A DNA stretch of 64,000 nt from Vreelandella titanicae BH1 (GCF_000336575.1 NZ_AOPO01000002.1:124006-188005), one strand, 5' to 3'; numbered from the stretch's first letter, positions 30,008-37,949 are shown. Program-made: numbers and translations. The notes: generated by a model from the letters alone, not told the origin.

Positions 30008-30067
30008 GTGAAGCCGACCGTAACTACGCTTACGCTTCGTAGCGGCGGCTTACCATGGGCGTTGGGC
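29995..30067 (+). repeat. attC-like site 1
   Basis: Begins TCATAAC (R'') and ends GTTGGGC (R', fits GTTRRRY), 73 bp. Inner hairpin potential comes from CTACG/CGTAG arms. It overlaps the end of the preceding gene. Confidence 0.6.
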
Positions 30068-30100
30068 ACATACCCAGAATCAATTTAATAGGAGAAACTT

Positions 30101-30487
30101 ATGAAAGACAAAGATGATAACTTTATTGACGAGGTGATAACCCATAATAATATCCAATACATGACCTCATCATCTGAAATCGAATCTATCCTAGCATACG
30201 CTTCTATCAGTGACAAAAAAGGCTCTGTTTATGTCACCACCCTAAACTTTACATACAACGGTATGAGAAAAAGTGTTGCCATCCATTATAACTCGCCAGT
30301 AGAAGCCCCTAGACGGGAAGAAGTAGTTATTTTGAGATTTAACGATTTTGGGACTATACGAAGAATAAGTGCATCTGTTGAATATGTTTTTCACGAGTTT
30401 TATCCCGCTGGCACGGTTTCTGGAGTAAATAATGATGGCTACATTGTAAAACTACAACTGCATGGAGTAACTGATCAACCTCTTTAG
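30101..30487 (+). CDS. Cassette protein, unknown
   Basis: 128 residues, AT-rich gene, no signal peptide or membrane segment, mixed alpha/beta pattern. I recognise no motif. AGGAGA lies upstream of the ATG. It is the only gene between attC 1 and attC 2. About 80 AT-rich bases separate its stop from attC 2. Confidence 0.75.
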   Translation: MKDKDDNFIDEVITHNNIQYMTSSSEIESILAYASISDKKGSVYVTTLNFTYNGMRKSVAIHYNSPVEAPRREEVVILRFNDFGTIRRISASVEYVFHEFYPAGTVSGVNNDGYIVKLQLHGVTDQPL

Positions 30488-30567
30488 ATCAACCACAGAA
30501 GCCGAAGAAAATTATGCAGGCCTTAAAATAGGTAAATTGTCCGATTTTTTTTGAAAAAATTTTAAAT

Positions 30568-30627
30568 GCCCAACAAGACGCTCCAGCGGACGCGGACAAG
30601 CCGCACCGCTGAGCTTTTGCGTTAGAG
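30568..30627 (+). repeat. attC-like site 2
   Basis: GCCCAAC to GTTAGAG, 60 bp. The inner arms CAGCGGACGCGG and CCGCACCGCTG pair with one unpaired base, the typical attC hairpin with an extrahelical base. Confidence 0.8.
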
Positions 30628-30634
30628 CTACCAA

Positions 30635-31105
30635 ATGAAAATAAAATTAGCCCATAATTCGAAGCCCGGGAATCATCTAACATTGCTGGCTTCTTTAATC
30701 GAGAGCTCTGAAGAATCGATACTTTGCTCAGGCTGGATTAAACCAGAGGGGATTCGGGCACTCCGTCCTTCGATAGAAAAGGCTCTTGGAAAAAATGCAA
30801 AAATTTCTATTATCTCAAATAAGGCACACACTATAGGTAGCTCCGCTAAGATTATTGGTAGATTGACGAACGTCATTCACCTTATGGCTAACAAAACGCA
30901 TGGCACTATCCATTCGAAAATTTACTATTTTCAAACGGGAGCTTCTTATAATGCAATCATTGGCTCCGCAAATATAACGAAGGGCGGGCTATCCAGCAGT
31001 GACGAACTGAGTGTTCATCTGTCGGGATTAGTAGGCGACGACATTCAAAAGGAAATCAGAGAATATCTGGATGAAATGCAAAGTAATCTACGCACACAGC
31101 TCTAA
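30635..31105 (+). CDS. PLD-like nuclease-type cassette protein
   Basis: 156 residues with one HKD-type motif: H93-S-K95 in THGTIHSKIYYF, followed by IIGSANITKGGLSSSDE (residues 108-124). This is the phospholipase D/BfiI nuclease fold with a single active-site half, so the enzyme should work as a dimer. Such small PLD proteins cut DNA or act in defence; that is family knowledge. The ATG lies eight bases after attC 2 with no clear ribosome site. The stop lies in attC 3. Confidence 0.8.
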   Translation: MKIKLAHNSKPGNHLTLLASLIESSEESILCSGWIKPEGIRALRPSIEKALGKNAKISIISNKAHTIGSSAKIIGRLTNVIHLMANKTHGTIHSKIYYFQTGASYNAIIGSANITKGGLSSSDELSVHLSGLVGDDIQKEIREYLDEMQSNLRTQL

Positions 31106-31177
31106 CAAGCGGCAGCAGTCGGAGCCATTTTTCGCTCCTCCGTCGCTACCAATGGCCCGCTGTGCCGGGCGTTAAAA
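31100..31177 (+). repeat. attC-like site 3
   Basis: Starts at CTCTAAC, overlapping the stop of the PLD-like gene, and ends GTTAAAA. 78 bp, with internal GGAGC/GCTCC pairing. Confidence 0.78.
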
Positions 31178-31180
31178 CCT

Positions 31181-31657
31181 ATGAATATTCCATCGCCATT
31201 TGAAGGACTTGATATTGAAAAAGAGCTTGTTTGTGAGTTCTTTGCAACGCTTTCTCGGTTGGAGTTTGCGCTCAAAGAGTTGGGCTATAGTAGAAATGAG
31301 CGTGGAGTCGTTTCACCAGCTTGGTGGCGTTTCTCGGAAGAAATAGCCAAAAACGTGCATATTGATATCGGTTCCGAATTGGATGGAGCAATCAATTTCT
31401 TATGTAATGAACCACCAATGGTTCAGATCAGTGCACAAGAGTGGCAGCCCCGAGATCTTCACGGTGAAAGGGAAATTGAAAAGGCTATCGATGCTGCGTG
31501 CAGGGTTCGTCATAATTTATTCCACGGGGGTAAGCATACACCTCATTCACCTCCGGGAAGAGATCGGAGGCTAGTAGAGTCTGCGCAAATGGTTCTTCTC
31601 GCCTGTATAGAGGCCTGCCCACGATTGCGGGAGGTTTATGTGCAAAACCGGTTTTAA
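31181..31657 (+). CDS. HEPN-motif cassette protein
   Basis: 158 residues, largely helical. The string RVRHNLFHGGK has R110-x4-H115, the Rx4-6H motif of HEPN ribonucleases. HEPN proteins are common RNases of toxin-antitoxin and phage-defence systems; the role here is inferred from the motif. No partner antitoxin is seen in the same cassette. The ATG lies four bases after attC 3 without a ribosome site, and the stop lies in attC 4. Confidence 0.72.
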   Translation: MNIPSPFEGLDIEKELVCEFFATLSRLEFALKELGYSRNERGVVSPAWWRFSEEIAKNVHIDIGSELDGAINFLCNEPPMVQISAQEWQPRDLHGEREIEKAIDAACRVRHNLFHGGKHTPHSPPGRDRRLVESAQMVLLACIEACPRLREVYVQNRF

Positions 31658-31735
31658 CAAGCGCAGTCACGGCGATGTCTTTTCCGTTGCGGCTTCGCCT
31701 TCACTGCAAAGCCACGCGTGCTGTGGACGTTAGAC
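31652..31735 (+). repeat. attC-like site 4
   Basis: TTTTAAC to GTTAGAC (fits GTTRRRY), 84 bp. It starts within the stop region of the HEPN-motif gene. Confidence 0.8.
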
Positions 31736-31750
31736 ATCTGAAGGAGCACC

Positions 31751-32458
31751 ATGCCAAAAACTCGAGAAAAAGCTCTGACGAAGATGCTAGACGAACTCGC
31801 GGAGTTTGAGATTCCATTGAATCCTTACTACGACGACGCAGAGCCTCAAGGCGTAATCGACAACATCCTAACCGGCAAGATCAACAGCCTTCGTGCTTTC
31901 TGCCAGCTTCTCGGGTGGGCTGAGCTCGTTGAACACATGAAGGACATGACGCCACTTCAAGGTGATGCCGTTGGGGCAATAGACCTGATACAGGCCTTTG
32001 TTATTCCAGAGGCCAGACGCCGCATTGAGGCATCGGATATTGATAATCTTGACAGTCCTACACAGTGGTTTTGGGAGTTCGTGCACCCAAGGATCAGTGC
32101 GCTGGCGAGGCCAAGATTCGAGGCCGGCTTTTTTGGCGATGCGGTGGAGGCATCATTTAAGGAAGCGAACGATGCCGTCAAACGCATACTTCATGGGATC
32201 GACGGGCGAGAATTGGATGGGGCTGGTTTGATGACAACCGTTTTCTCACCGCAAAACCCGGTCATCCGCCTGTCTGCGCTTGCCACCGAAAGTGATAGAA
32301 ATATTCAGCAGGGTTACATGCAGATCTTTGCTGGCTCGATGACTGGCATCCGAAACCCGAAAGCACATGAAAATCTCAACCCTGGCAGCACAAAGTCTCT
32401 CCACCTGATAAGTTTGGCGAGCCTGCTGATGCATAAGATCGATGAACGGCAGGAATAG
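31751..32458 (+). CDS. TIGR02391/Ymh-like protein with RNPxAH motif
   Basis: 235 residues. The C-terminal half (FFGDAVEASFKEANDAVKRI, then GLMTTVFSPQNPVIRL and TGIRNPKAHEN) fits the Hypoth_Ymh/TIGR02391 family, whose R201-NPKA-H206 is a HEPN-type Rx4H motif. Members occur in abortive-infection-like contexts. The N-terminal half is helical. GAAGGAG lies upstream of the ATG. It is the sole gene between attC 4 and attC 5. Confidence 0.8.
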   Translation: MPKTREKALTKMLDELAEFEIPLNPYYDDAEPQGVIDNILTGKINSLRAFCQLLGWAELVEHMKDMTPLQGDAVGAIDLIQAFVIPEARRRIEASDIDNLDSPTQWFWEFVHPRISALARPRFEAGFFGDAVEASFKEANDAVKRILHGIDGRELDGAGLMTTVFSPQNPVIRLSALATESDRNIQQGYMQIFAGSMTGIRNPKAHENLNPGSTKSLHLISLASLLMHKIDERQE

Positions 32459-32472
32459 GGTATGCACGAGAT

Positions 32473-32550
32473 GTCTAACCAGTGGCAGCACGGTGACCTG
32501 TTTTCCGCCGCGTTGCGGCTCTATACCGGCACGTGTGCCAAGCGTTAAGC
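32473..32550 (+). repeat. attC-like site 5
   Basis: GTCTAAC to GTTAAGC, both ends fitting the R'' and R' consensus, 78 bp. It is followed directly by the AAGGAGG of the next gene. Confidence 0.82.
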
Positions 32551-32564
32551 AAGGAGGTAGATCC

Positions 32565-32939
32565 GTGGAAATAGATGAATTTGTTAAATCTGTTCTTGAG
32601 AAAGTTCTCACCGGCATACGGGAAGCACAGAGTAATGAAGCAGTTGGTGCGTTTGTCGTGGCTGGTCGAGACGGAGGCCACGAGTATCCAAAAAACGCAC
32701 GGGTATCCAGTAGCGCTCGGCTTAAATCTACGATCATTGACTTTGACATAGCAGTGACCGTTGAGACAGGAGGAAAAACTGCGGGTAGTGGCGGTGTAAA
32801 AATTGCCGGTATAGGAGCCGACGTAAAAGGTGAAACATCTACCACGGATACCAGGGTTAGTAGAATTCAATTCGGGGTTCCCATAATGCTTCCGGAAAAC
32901 CAAAGAAATTGGTATGAAGAGCTCACCAAGGATGCTTAA
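32565..32939 (+). CDS. Cassette protein, unknown, GTG start
   Basis: 124 residues from GTG at 32565, with AAGGAGG seven bases upstream. The open frame continues to 32442, but that would run through attC 5 and is rejected. An N-terminal helix (EIDEFVKSVLEKVLTGIREA) leads to a beta-rich part (IIDFDIAVTVETGG, VKIAGIGADVKG, SRIQFGVPIMLP). The layout resembles trypco2-type proteins, but the family is not recognised. The stop falls in attC 6. Confidence 0.72.
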   Translation: MEIDEFVKSVLEKVLTGIREAQSNEAVGAFVVAGRDGGHEYPKNARVSSSARLKSTIIDFDIAVTVETGGKTAGSGGVKIAGIGADVKGETSTTDTRVSRIQFGVPIMLPENQRNWYEELTKDA

Positions 32940-32993
32940 CAAACGCATCAAGCGCGACGCTCGTACCTCACGCGCTTTATGCGAGCGCTAGGC
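32934..32993 (+). repeat. attC-like site 6
   Basis: GCTTAAC to GCTAGGC, 60 bp. The R' has C where the consensus has T. The inner AGCGCGACGC and GCGAGCGCT regions can pair. Confidence 0.65.
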
Positions 32994-33007
32994 TTCAGGA
33001 GAATGTT

Positions 33008-33304
33008 ATGCCAAAAATGTGGTTCGCAAGAGACGGCAAGCGTCCAGAGACCCAAAGTGGATCCGCAATTGAAATTTCGTTTGCTGAGGCCGAAATCATA
33101 GCCAGCAATGGTGAGATTAAGTTCGTGGGCGCTGAGGCACCAAGCATCAACCCAGATCAGCCATCCGAGTCACTAAAAAACGTCGTCATTGAAGTGGAAT
33201 CAGAAGAAGGCCGCCACCCCAGCTTTCTAAAAACTGGCTTTTACCTTATTGCAGGAGTTAAACCGAAAGTGGCTGAGTCCAAACTAAATGAAATGCGCAG
33301 TTAA
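33008..33304 (+). CDS. Cassette protein, unknown
   Basis: 98 residues, no signal peptide or membrane segment. It starts with a short beta-like stretch and has an acidic centre. I recognise no family. AGGAGA precedes the ATG. The stop is directly before attC 7, so it is a standard single-gene cassette. Confidence 0.72.
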   Translation: MPKMWFARDGKRPETQSGSAIEISFAEAEIIASNGEIKFVGAEAPSINPDQPSESLKNVVIEVESEEGRHPSFLKTGFYLIAGVKPKVAESKLNEMRS

Positions 33305-33388
33305 GCCTAACAAGTCACTCAAGTTCGTTCCGGCCTTTGGCCTCCACCGGACGCCCTTGTCAGGGCGCCGCTTAGCTTGGCGTTAAAG
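33305..33388 (+). repeat. attC-like site 7
   Basis: GCCTAAC to GTTAAAG, 84 bp, with GGCC-rich inner arms. It is the last well-formed site of block 1. Confidence 0.8.
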
Positions 33389-33647
33389 CGCTATATCAGT
33401 GGCTCCTAAAAGGCCGCTTCTGGCCGGGTGCAGAGCTTCAAGCTACTCTGATAGTGGTGCGTCTGTTGACGACCCTGCGCGGACATGTCGGGAAATGCAG
33501 CAGGCGTGAGAACTTTGGACATGCAGCCAAGCGAGAAATATTAATGAATTATATCAATGGATTGGAGTTTTTTAGACTGCATTTGTCGGATAGGCATGCA
33601 GGTACGTTTACCCAATCATAAGATGGGTAGTCTAATACCTGTTAGGC
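33389..33647. repeat. Block-1 tail and leader repeat B (no gene)
   Basis: 33389-33426 matches 39816-39853 at 32 of 38 bases, in each case just after an attC-like site. 33470-33647 is leader repeat B, related to 29268-29450, and ends in GTCTAATACCTGTTAGGC: two opposed core-like sites as in integron attI ends. No open frame of note is present in 33389-33705. Confidence 0.6.
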
Positions 33648-33705
33648 ATCAGATGGCTCGGGTGCCACTTGAAGCGGACCACTCAAACCTGTACCGGTAG
33701 GTAAC

Positions 33706-34509
33706 ATGACGTACTCAAATGCCGATCTAATGAAAATCGCGATAGAGGAGCATTTGAAGTGCTCCGAATACCCGAGGGTGGGTGCGGTTGTAGCCAAGGA
33801 CGGGAAGATTCTCTCCACGGGTCATCGTGGGGAGATAGAAAGGGTGCACGCAGAAAGAGTTGCAATCGAGAAATTAACTCGTGAAGAACTTAGTGATTCA
33901 ACGATGTACACGACCTTGGAGCCCTGCGTTGATCTACACGATGACCAGAACGTTGAATGCTGCGCGGAGCTAATAATTTCCTCCGGAGTCAAAGAAGTCT
34001 TTATAGGAGTCCTCGATCCGAACGGAACGATCTACTCCCAAGGGTTCAAGAGACTCTTAGAGAGCAACATCAGCGTCAAATTTTTCAACCGAAAGTTGCG
34101 AGCGGCAATCGAAGAAGAAACGTTTGATTTCGGTAACATACATGCCGTGTATGGTAGTGGGAAGAGGCGGGTGCCGGTCGTACATAGTGGAACTGAGATT
34201 ACTGTGCATTTCAGCAAGACGGATACAAGGAGTATCCCAATTAAGTGGGCCACTCTGCAACCAGCACACGGTTGTGTTGACTTATCTAGTCTCAATGGCG
34301 CCGTGAAGATGGCTGCCGGTGCACGGAACTTCAGCGATATCACTGATCCAACGGTTTTCAAATTTCCCAGTCATTTTGCACGATTGAAGAAGGGCATGAT
34401 CACGGTGGTTCAACCCGCCAGCGCAGGATTCTGCGTCTTGGTTAGATTAATCGACCTGTACCAAAACGACATTCTCTTTCATTGGGAAGTGCGTAACGAT
34501 GCCTCATGA
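33706..34509 (+). CDS. Zinc deaminase with unknown C-terminal domain
   Basis: 267 residues. The N-terminal domain is a cytidine/deoxycytidylate-type deaminase: H48-A-E50 and P73-C74 with C85/C86, the PC-x10-C spacing being closer to RibD-type than to the PCxxC form. Residues 135-267 form a second domain, beta-rich, with no family I recognise. Deaminases of this fold act on free bases or nucleotides, or on nucleic acid in conflict systems; the substrate is unknown. It follows leader B and is followed by a decayed attC. Confidence 0.8.
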   Translation: MTYSNADLMKIAIEEHLKCSEYPRVGAVVAKDGKILSTGHRGEIERVHAERVAIEKLTREELSDSTMYTTLEPCVDLHDDQNVECCAELIISSGVKEVFIGVLDPNGTIYSQGFKRLLESNISVKFFNRKLRAAIEEETFDFGNIHAVYGSGKRRVPVVHSGTEITVHFSKTDTRSIPIKWATLQPAHGCVDLSSLNGAVKMAAGARNFSDITDPTVFKFPSHFARLKKGMITVVQPASAGFCVLVRLIDLYQNDILFHWEVRNDAS

Positions 34510-34518
34510 ATTCCGGAC

Positions 34519-34573
34519 ATCTAAGCATGATTGCCGGTGTAGACCTGAAGCTGACGGTCGGCTTGGCTTAGGT
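34519..34573 (+). repeat. Decayed attC-like site 8
   Basis: ATCTAAG to CTTAGGT, 55 bp. Both core triplets are altered in a complementary way (AAC to AAG, GTT to CTT). It lies directly between the deaminase gene and the stop of the VOC gene. Confidence 0.4.
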
Positions 34574-35008
34574 TCAGATTGAGCAAGCAGGCCTCTCACC
34601 CAACCGCTCTACCAACCTTACGAGATAACCATCGGGATCCTGGACGATGAATTCGCGTTGGCCTACTTCTATTTTGTCAGCCCGATACCAGGTGTCTTTG
34701 CATTCTCGATAGAGTGGAAATCCAGCCTGATCAAGTTTTTGGATGATGGATACGACAGCTACAACGTCAATCTGTAGGTTAATTCCTCTTCCAAACGGCT
34801 TAGACAGGGGGGGGGCAGTCAGCCATTGACCCGTTTCCGAATCAACCTGCTCAAGCATTACTTGAGCGCCATTCAAATCGAGATACGCGAATCCGTCTTC
34901 TAGGCGTTGATAAGCTAGTTCGAATCCCAGGCAAGAAACCCAAAAGTACAGGCTGTTAGCCAGGTCAGTGACCATTAACTCTGGAACCAGTTTGCTACGT
35001 TCGAACAT
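34574..35008 (-). CDS. VOC-family (bleomycin-resistance-like) protein
   Basis: 144 residues, one glyoxalase/bleomycin resistance domain: start LVPELMVTDLANSLYFWVSC, middle GFAYLDLNGAQVMLEQ, end EFIVQDPDGYLVRLVE. Proteins like this bind bleomycin-type drugs or are small-molecule dioxygenases/isomerases; the ligand is unknown. It is the only gene on the minus strand in this part of the island, thus inverted relative to its neighbours. Confidence 0.85.
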   Translation of the reverse strand: MFERSKLVPELMVTDLANSLYFWVSCLGFELAYQRLEDGFAYLDLNGAQVMLEQVDSETGQWLTAPPLSKPFGRGINLQIDVVAVVSIIQKLDQAGFPLYRECKDTWYRADKIEVGQREFIVQDPDGYLVRLVERLGERPACSI

Positions 35009-35277
35009 AAGGTGACTTCCATTTCAACAGACTCATTCGCTGGGAGCGGACTGGGTACAAAGCGGACTCGTGAAGTCAGAGTCTGCACCTCTGGCACTTG
35101 TACCACAGCAGGAGGGTGGCGAGCATCATGATGCTCGGTCGGCGGAGTATTATCGAGTTGAGTTGAATGTCCGCTCCTGGCCGAATGCTGGACTTCAGGC
35201 TACTCTTACAGAACTGTTGAGGCAGCAGACGACGCCAATGCGGGGTGTATATATCGGCTGAGGCTAACTTGGCCCGT

Positions 35278-35374
35278 GTTATGCCACATGCACTATGATT
35301 GATATAACGTTGCCAACCTATATTTGAGATTAACTTTTTCAGTAGGTTAGATAGGAGGCGGCGTGCTGCATAAC
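35278..35374. repeat. 97-bp repeat C with inverted ends
   Basis: Starts GTTATGC and ends GCATAAC. Aligns with 37950-38047 (98 bp) over its length, sharing the flanking CCGTG before it and TGAAC shortly after it. It lies in the 460-bp gap before the trypco2-like gene. A sequence at 35167-35200 upstream resembles the GGCCG motif after attC 7. Confidence 0.55.
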
Positions 35375-35468
35375 ATTATTGAACAAAAATACGTGCTCCT
35401 CCATTATCGATGTTTGCATCCTAATCGCTATTAGCCCCTACAAATTACAACTGACATGAGTGTTGAAA

Positions 35469-35771
35469 ATGAAACAACTACCGCTTGCGCAGGTTCTCTC
35501 TCAAGTCGCAGAAGAGCTACTGGCTGCTGATATGAATGCCCGTGAACGCGGAACTCCTGTGATGCAATTTGATCAGTGCGAGGTGGAGTTCGCCATAACA
35601 GCTGAGGCGTCATCCAACGCTGGAATCAAGGTTTGGGTTGTCAACATCGGTGGAACAGCTAAATCTAGTCATACAAACATGATTCGCGTGAGATTCAAAA
35701 GCCCAGAAGGCACTGTGACGCAAGCACCACATGTCACAGATAGTGCACCAAATATCGAGCGTCAGCCCTAG
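35469..35771 (+). CDS. trypco2-like small protein
   Basis: 100 residues from the ATG at 35469 (GTG at 35460 is possible; no clear ribosome site). An N-terminal helix (LAQVLSQVAEELLAADMNA) leads to QCEVEFAITAEASSNAGIKV and VWVVNIGGTAKSSH, then IRVRFKS. This is the pattern of the trypsin-co-occurring domain 2, known beside peptidases in predicted conflict systems. Here it heads a three-gene unit ending in an aspartic protease. It is 35 bases from the next gene. Confidence 0.72.
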   Translation: MKQLPLAQVLSQVAEELLAADMNARERGTPVMQFDQCEVEFAITAEASSNAGIKVWVVNIGGTAKSSHTNMIRVRFKSPEGTVTQAPHVTDSAPNIERQP

Positions 35772-35806
35772 CTTATAGCTAAATGCTCACTGAGGAGTAA
35801 TGCAAT

Positions 35807-36004
35807 ATGGCTGTGCACGCTGGTTCTTTATTTATAGATGCAAATTGGAGTAGTCTTCCACGCGGCCTTTGGGTTGTAGCTAACGCGCAAAATATAGTTG
35901 CAGAAGATAGCGATTTGAATAGACTTTATAGTTTTCTGAACAGTCGAGGATACAATCTGGTTGATGTCACTATTGTGTACGTGCCTGATGGAGTGGTTCA
36001 ATAA
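35807..36004 (+). CDS. Small protein of the trypco2-protease unit
   Basis: 65 residues, with a weak resemblance to the DUF5678 pattern: LPRGLWVVANAQNIVAEDSD, then LNRLYSFLNSRGYN and a conserved-looking end VTIVYVPDGVVQ. It is probably a compact alpha/beta protein. GAGGAG lies about ten bases ahead of the ATG. The stop TAA overlaps the next ATG by one base, so translation of protein and protease is coupled, as for a regulator or substrate and its enzyme (inference). Confidence 0.7.
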   Translation: MAVHAGSLFIDANWSSLPRGLWVVANAQNIVAEDSDLNRLYSFLNSRGYNLVDVTIVYVPDGVVQ

Positions 36005-36390
36005 TGATAGTCAACTATGTTTCAATGAAGCCTTATTCTGGGAACAGGCCTTGGGCGGATCTTGTACTAAACCCAGCCTCTGGCAAAAGCCCAACCTTGA
36101 AGTGCCTTGTCGATACCGGCGCAGATTACATGCAGGTTAATGAAATTGATGCAGTGGCAGCTGGCATATCGCTTGCGGGCGGCGTACCAATATCCGTAAC
36201 TACTGTTGCTGGTATGGCACAACTTAAGCTCGTATGTGGTATACAAGTTTCAATAGAAGGTAGTACGCCAAAAACTGTCGATCTGCTTGTAGATACAACA
36301 AATTGCACTAAGCCACTGATCGCAGGCCGACAAATTTTATTGGCGGCATTCGATCTTGGATTCAATGTTACAGAGTGGCTGCGTACATGA
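36004..36390 (+). CDS. Retropepsin-like aspartic protease
   Basis: 128 residues. The catalytic motif CLVDTGADYMQV has D37-T-G, followed by a psi-loop pattern and PLIAGRQILLAAFDLGFNV, as in retropepsin C-terminal strands. One DTG per chain means it must dimerise to act. No signal peptide or membrane anchor is seen, so it should be cytoplasmic. It is the last gene of the trypco2-like unit. The target is unknown; the two upstream proteins are candidates. Confidence 0.78.
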   Translation: MIVNYVSMKPYSGNRPWADLVLNPASGKSPTLKCLVDTGADYMQVNEIDAVAAGISLAGGVPISVTTVAGMAQLKLVCGIQVSIEGSTPKTVDLLVDTTNCTKPLIAGRQILLAAFDLGFNVTEWLRT

Positions 36391-37156
36391 GAAGACTAAT
36401 ATGGCGGTGAGCTGGAGCAAATGCATTTCTCTCATTCATACCGTCAAATAATGAATAGATTTTTCGTGATTTGATCTTCTGCCTGAAAGTATCCCTATCC
36501 AGCCACCTTAGTCTTTATATTTATATCAGATTTAATATAGAACATCGTATTGTTGTTTTTGTCTGCTCAAAAGTAAAGCATTTTCTATTTGTATCTGTAA
36601 ATTCAAAATTAATGACATTATTTTTAGAGGTAAATAAGGCTTTTTGATGAAGTCCGGTTGAGAATAGATGGTGCTTATAAATTATACGGAAACCCTCACA
36701 CTGAACTCCGAGAATCAATAGCCTCCGCCCTTCATCGCCTGCCCGTCGTCGGAAATCTCTATCCTGTAAGTATGCAGACGCTGTCATGCTACTCACGGGA
36801 TACCAATTTTTAATTTCTAGACGTGGAGTTTTAAGTATGGTTTGGCCGGGGTTTGTTTGGTTCAGGCGGCGTGGACGTGCTGCCTTTGTAGACTTTATAC
36901 TGGACAGGCACACCTTAAAGCACTCGTATTTCTTCAAACAATGATTTCAAAGTGGATCGAGGACGGAGAGGCTGTAAACGTTTTTGGGCTTTTCATCGGT
37001 TTAAAGCACGACCTTGAACGAGTTAAAAATGAAAACTACGCAAATACATAACAATGCTCAGCACTATCGGCCACTACGTGGCCTGAACCTCGCTAGACTC
37101 GGCCGGTGTGCGCGTCTTTACAGACGCTTATCCTAAATGTCTGGTCCTGGCCGGAC
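36391..37156. other. Gap without a convincing gene
   Basis: Two overlapping open frames on opposite strands (36521-36937 minus, 36842-37051 plus) lack family features or good starts. The plus frame's end (MISKWIEDGEAVNVFGLFIG) could be the tail of a frameshifted gene beginning near 36837. Around 37045-37110, CATAAC and a GGCC hairpin suggest a ruined attC. The CTGGTCCTGGCCGG motif at 37141-37154 recalls other motifs of the island. Confidence 0.5.
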
Positions 37157-37183
37157 AACGACGGCCCGCAATAGGCCGTCGTT
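37157..37183. terminator. Hairpin at the 3' end of the recombinase gene
   Basis: Perfect 10-bp stem AACGACGGCC/GGCCGTCGTT with a 7-base loop, 8 bases after the recombinase stop. A short T-run follows only on the plus side, so strength is uncertain. Confidence 0.6.
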
Positions 37184-37191
37184 TATCCTCA

Positions 37192-37818
37192 TCAAACTTC
37201 TGTCTGCTCTGCCATTTCCAACGCGTCATCTACCTCTATCCCTAGATACCTGACGGTGCTTTCAAGCTTCGTATGACCCAGGAGCAGTTGTATTGCCCTC
37301 AAGTTTTTCGTGCGACGGTATATCAGCGAAGCTTTCGTACGACGCATCGTGTGCGTGCCATAAATTGACGCATCTAGACCTATTTCGGTAACCCAAGCTT
37401 TGACAATACTGGCATATTGCCGCGTTGAGAGATGCTTTGTGCTATTGATTCGGCTGGGAAATAAGAAGTCTTCGCTTCGGAGCTGAGCCAGCTGTATCCA
37501 GTCGATAATAGTGATGCGAGTTTGCTCGGTTATTTCGAACTTGACAGGTCGATGCGTTTTTTGCTGCATCACGATCGCTCGTGGGGATATACACGCACCA
37601 TGAGCTATATCCCGTACTCGTAAATTGACGAGGTCGCAGCCTCGTAATTTGCTATCGATGGCTAAATTGAAGAGGGCGAGGTCTCTCGTTTTTTTGGCAA
37701 GCTGTAGACGAACACGGATGGCCCTGATGTCTCGAAGGCGCAGAGGCGCCTTCTGCCCAACCAACTTGCCTTTATTCCAAGGTGTGGGTGTACAGGAGAT
37801 TTCTGTCGAGACGTTCAT
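37192..37818 (-). CDS. Catalytic-domain-only tyrosine recombinase
   Basis: 208 residues from the ATG at 37818, which has GGAGG eight bases upstream. All catalytic landmarks are visible: first Arg in SKLRGCDLVNL, Lys in QQKTHRPV, HTMRR, then GHTKLESTVRYLG with the nucleophile tyrosine. The N-terminal core-binding domain of XerC/IntI-type enzymes is missing, as is the IntI-specific insertion, so it is not an integron integrase. Small integrases like this are widespread in mobile regions. It may move a local element; its site is unknown. Confidence 0.88.
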   Translation of the reverse strand: MNVSTEISCTPTPWNKGKLVGQKAPLRLRDIRAIRVRLQLAKKTRDLALFNLAIDSKLRGCDLVNLRVRDIAHGACISPRAIVMQQKTHRPVKFEITEQTRITIIDWIQLAQLRSEDFLFPSRINSTKHLSTRQYASIVKAWVTEIGLDASIYGTHTMRRTKASLIYRRTKNLRAIQLLLGHTKLESTVRYLGIEVDDALEMAEQTEV

Positions 37819-37949
37819 GGCATTTTCCTCCATCGGGTGGAGGCCAAAGAATGGCTCAATTCAAGCTCGACATGTGCTAAGGTTAATTTACAGGCGGGGC
37901 TCGACCCAAAGCGGCCCTTCCGGCGAAAGCGGCATGCTGATTCAGCCGT

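Noticed and set aside
32442..32564. N-terminal extension of the sixth cassette gene
   Set aside because: It would run through attC-like site 5; the GTG at 32565 with AAGGAGG is the better start.
29995..33388. Regularly spaced repeats taken as a CRISPR array
   Set aside because: The units differ in sequence and length and are separated by whole genes; they fit attC sites.
36521..36937. Minus-strand open frame of 138 codons
   Set aside because: No recognisable motif, unusual composition, overlaps a plus-strand frame, and no ribosome site.
36842..37051. Plus-strand open frame of 69 codons
   Set aside because: The last 35 residues look protein-like, but the start does not; possibly the tail of a frameshifted gene, not enough for a call.
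37192..37818. Tyrosine recombinase taken as the integron integrase
   Set aside because: Too short, lacks the N-terminal domain and the IntI-specific insertion.
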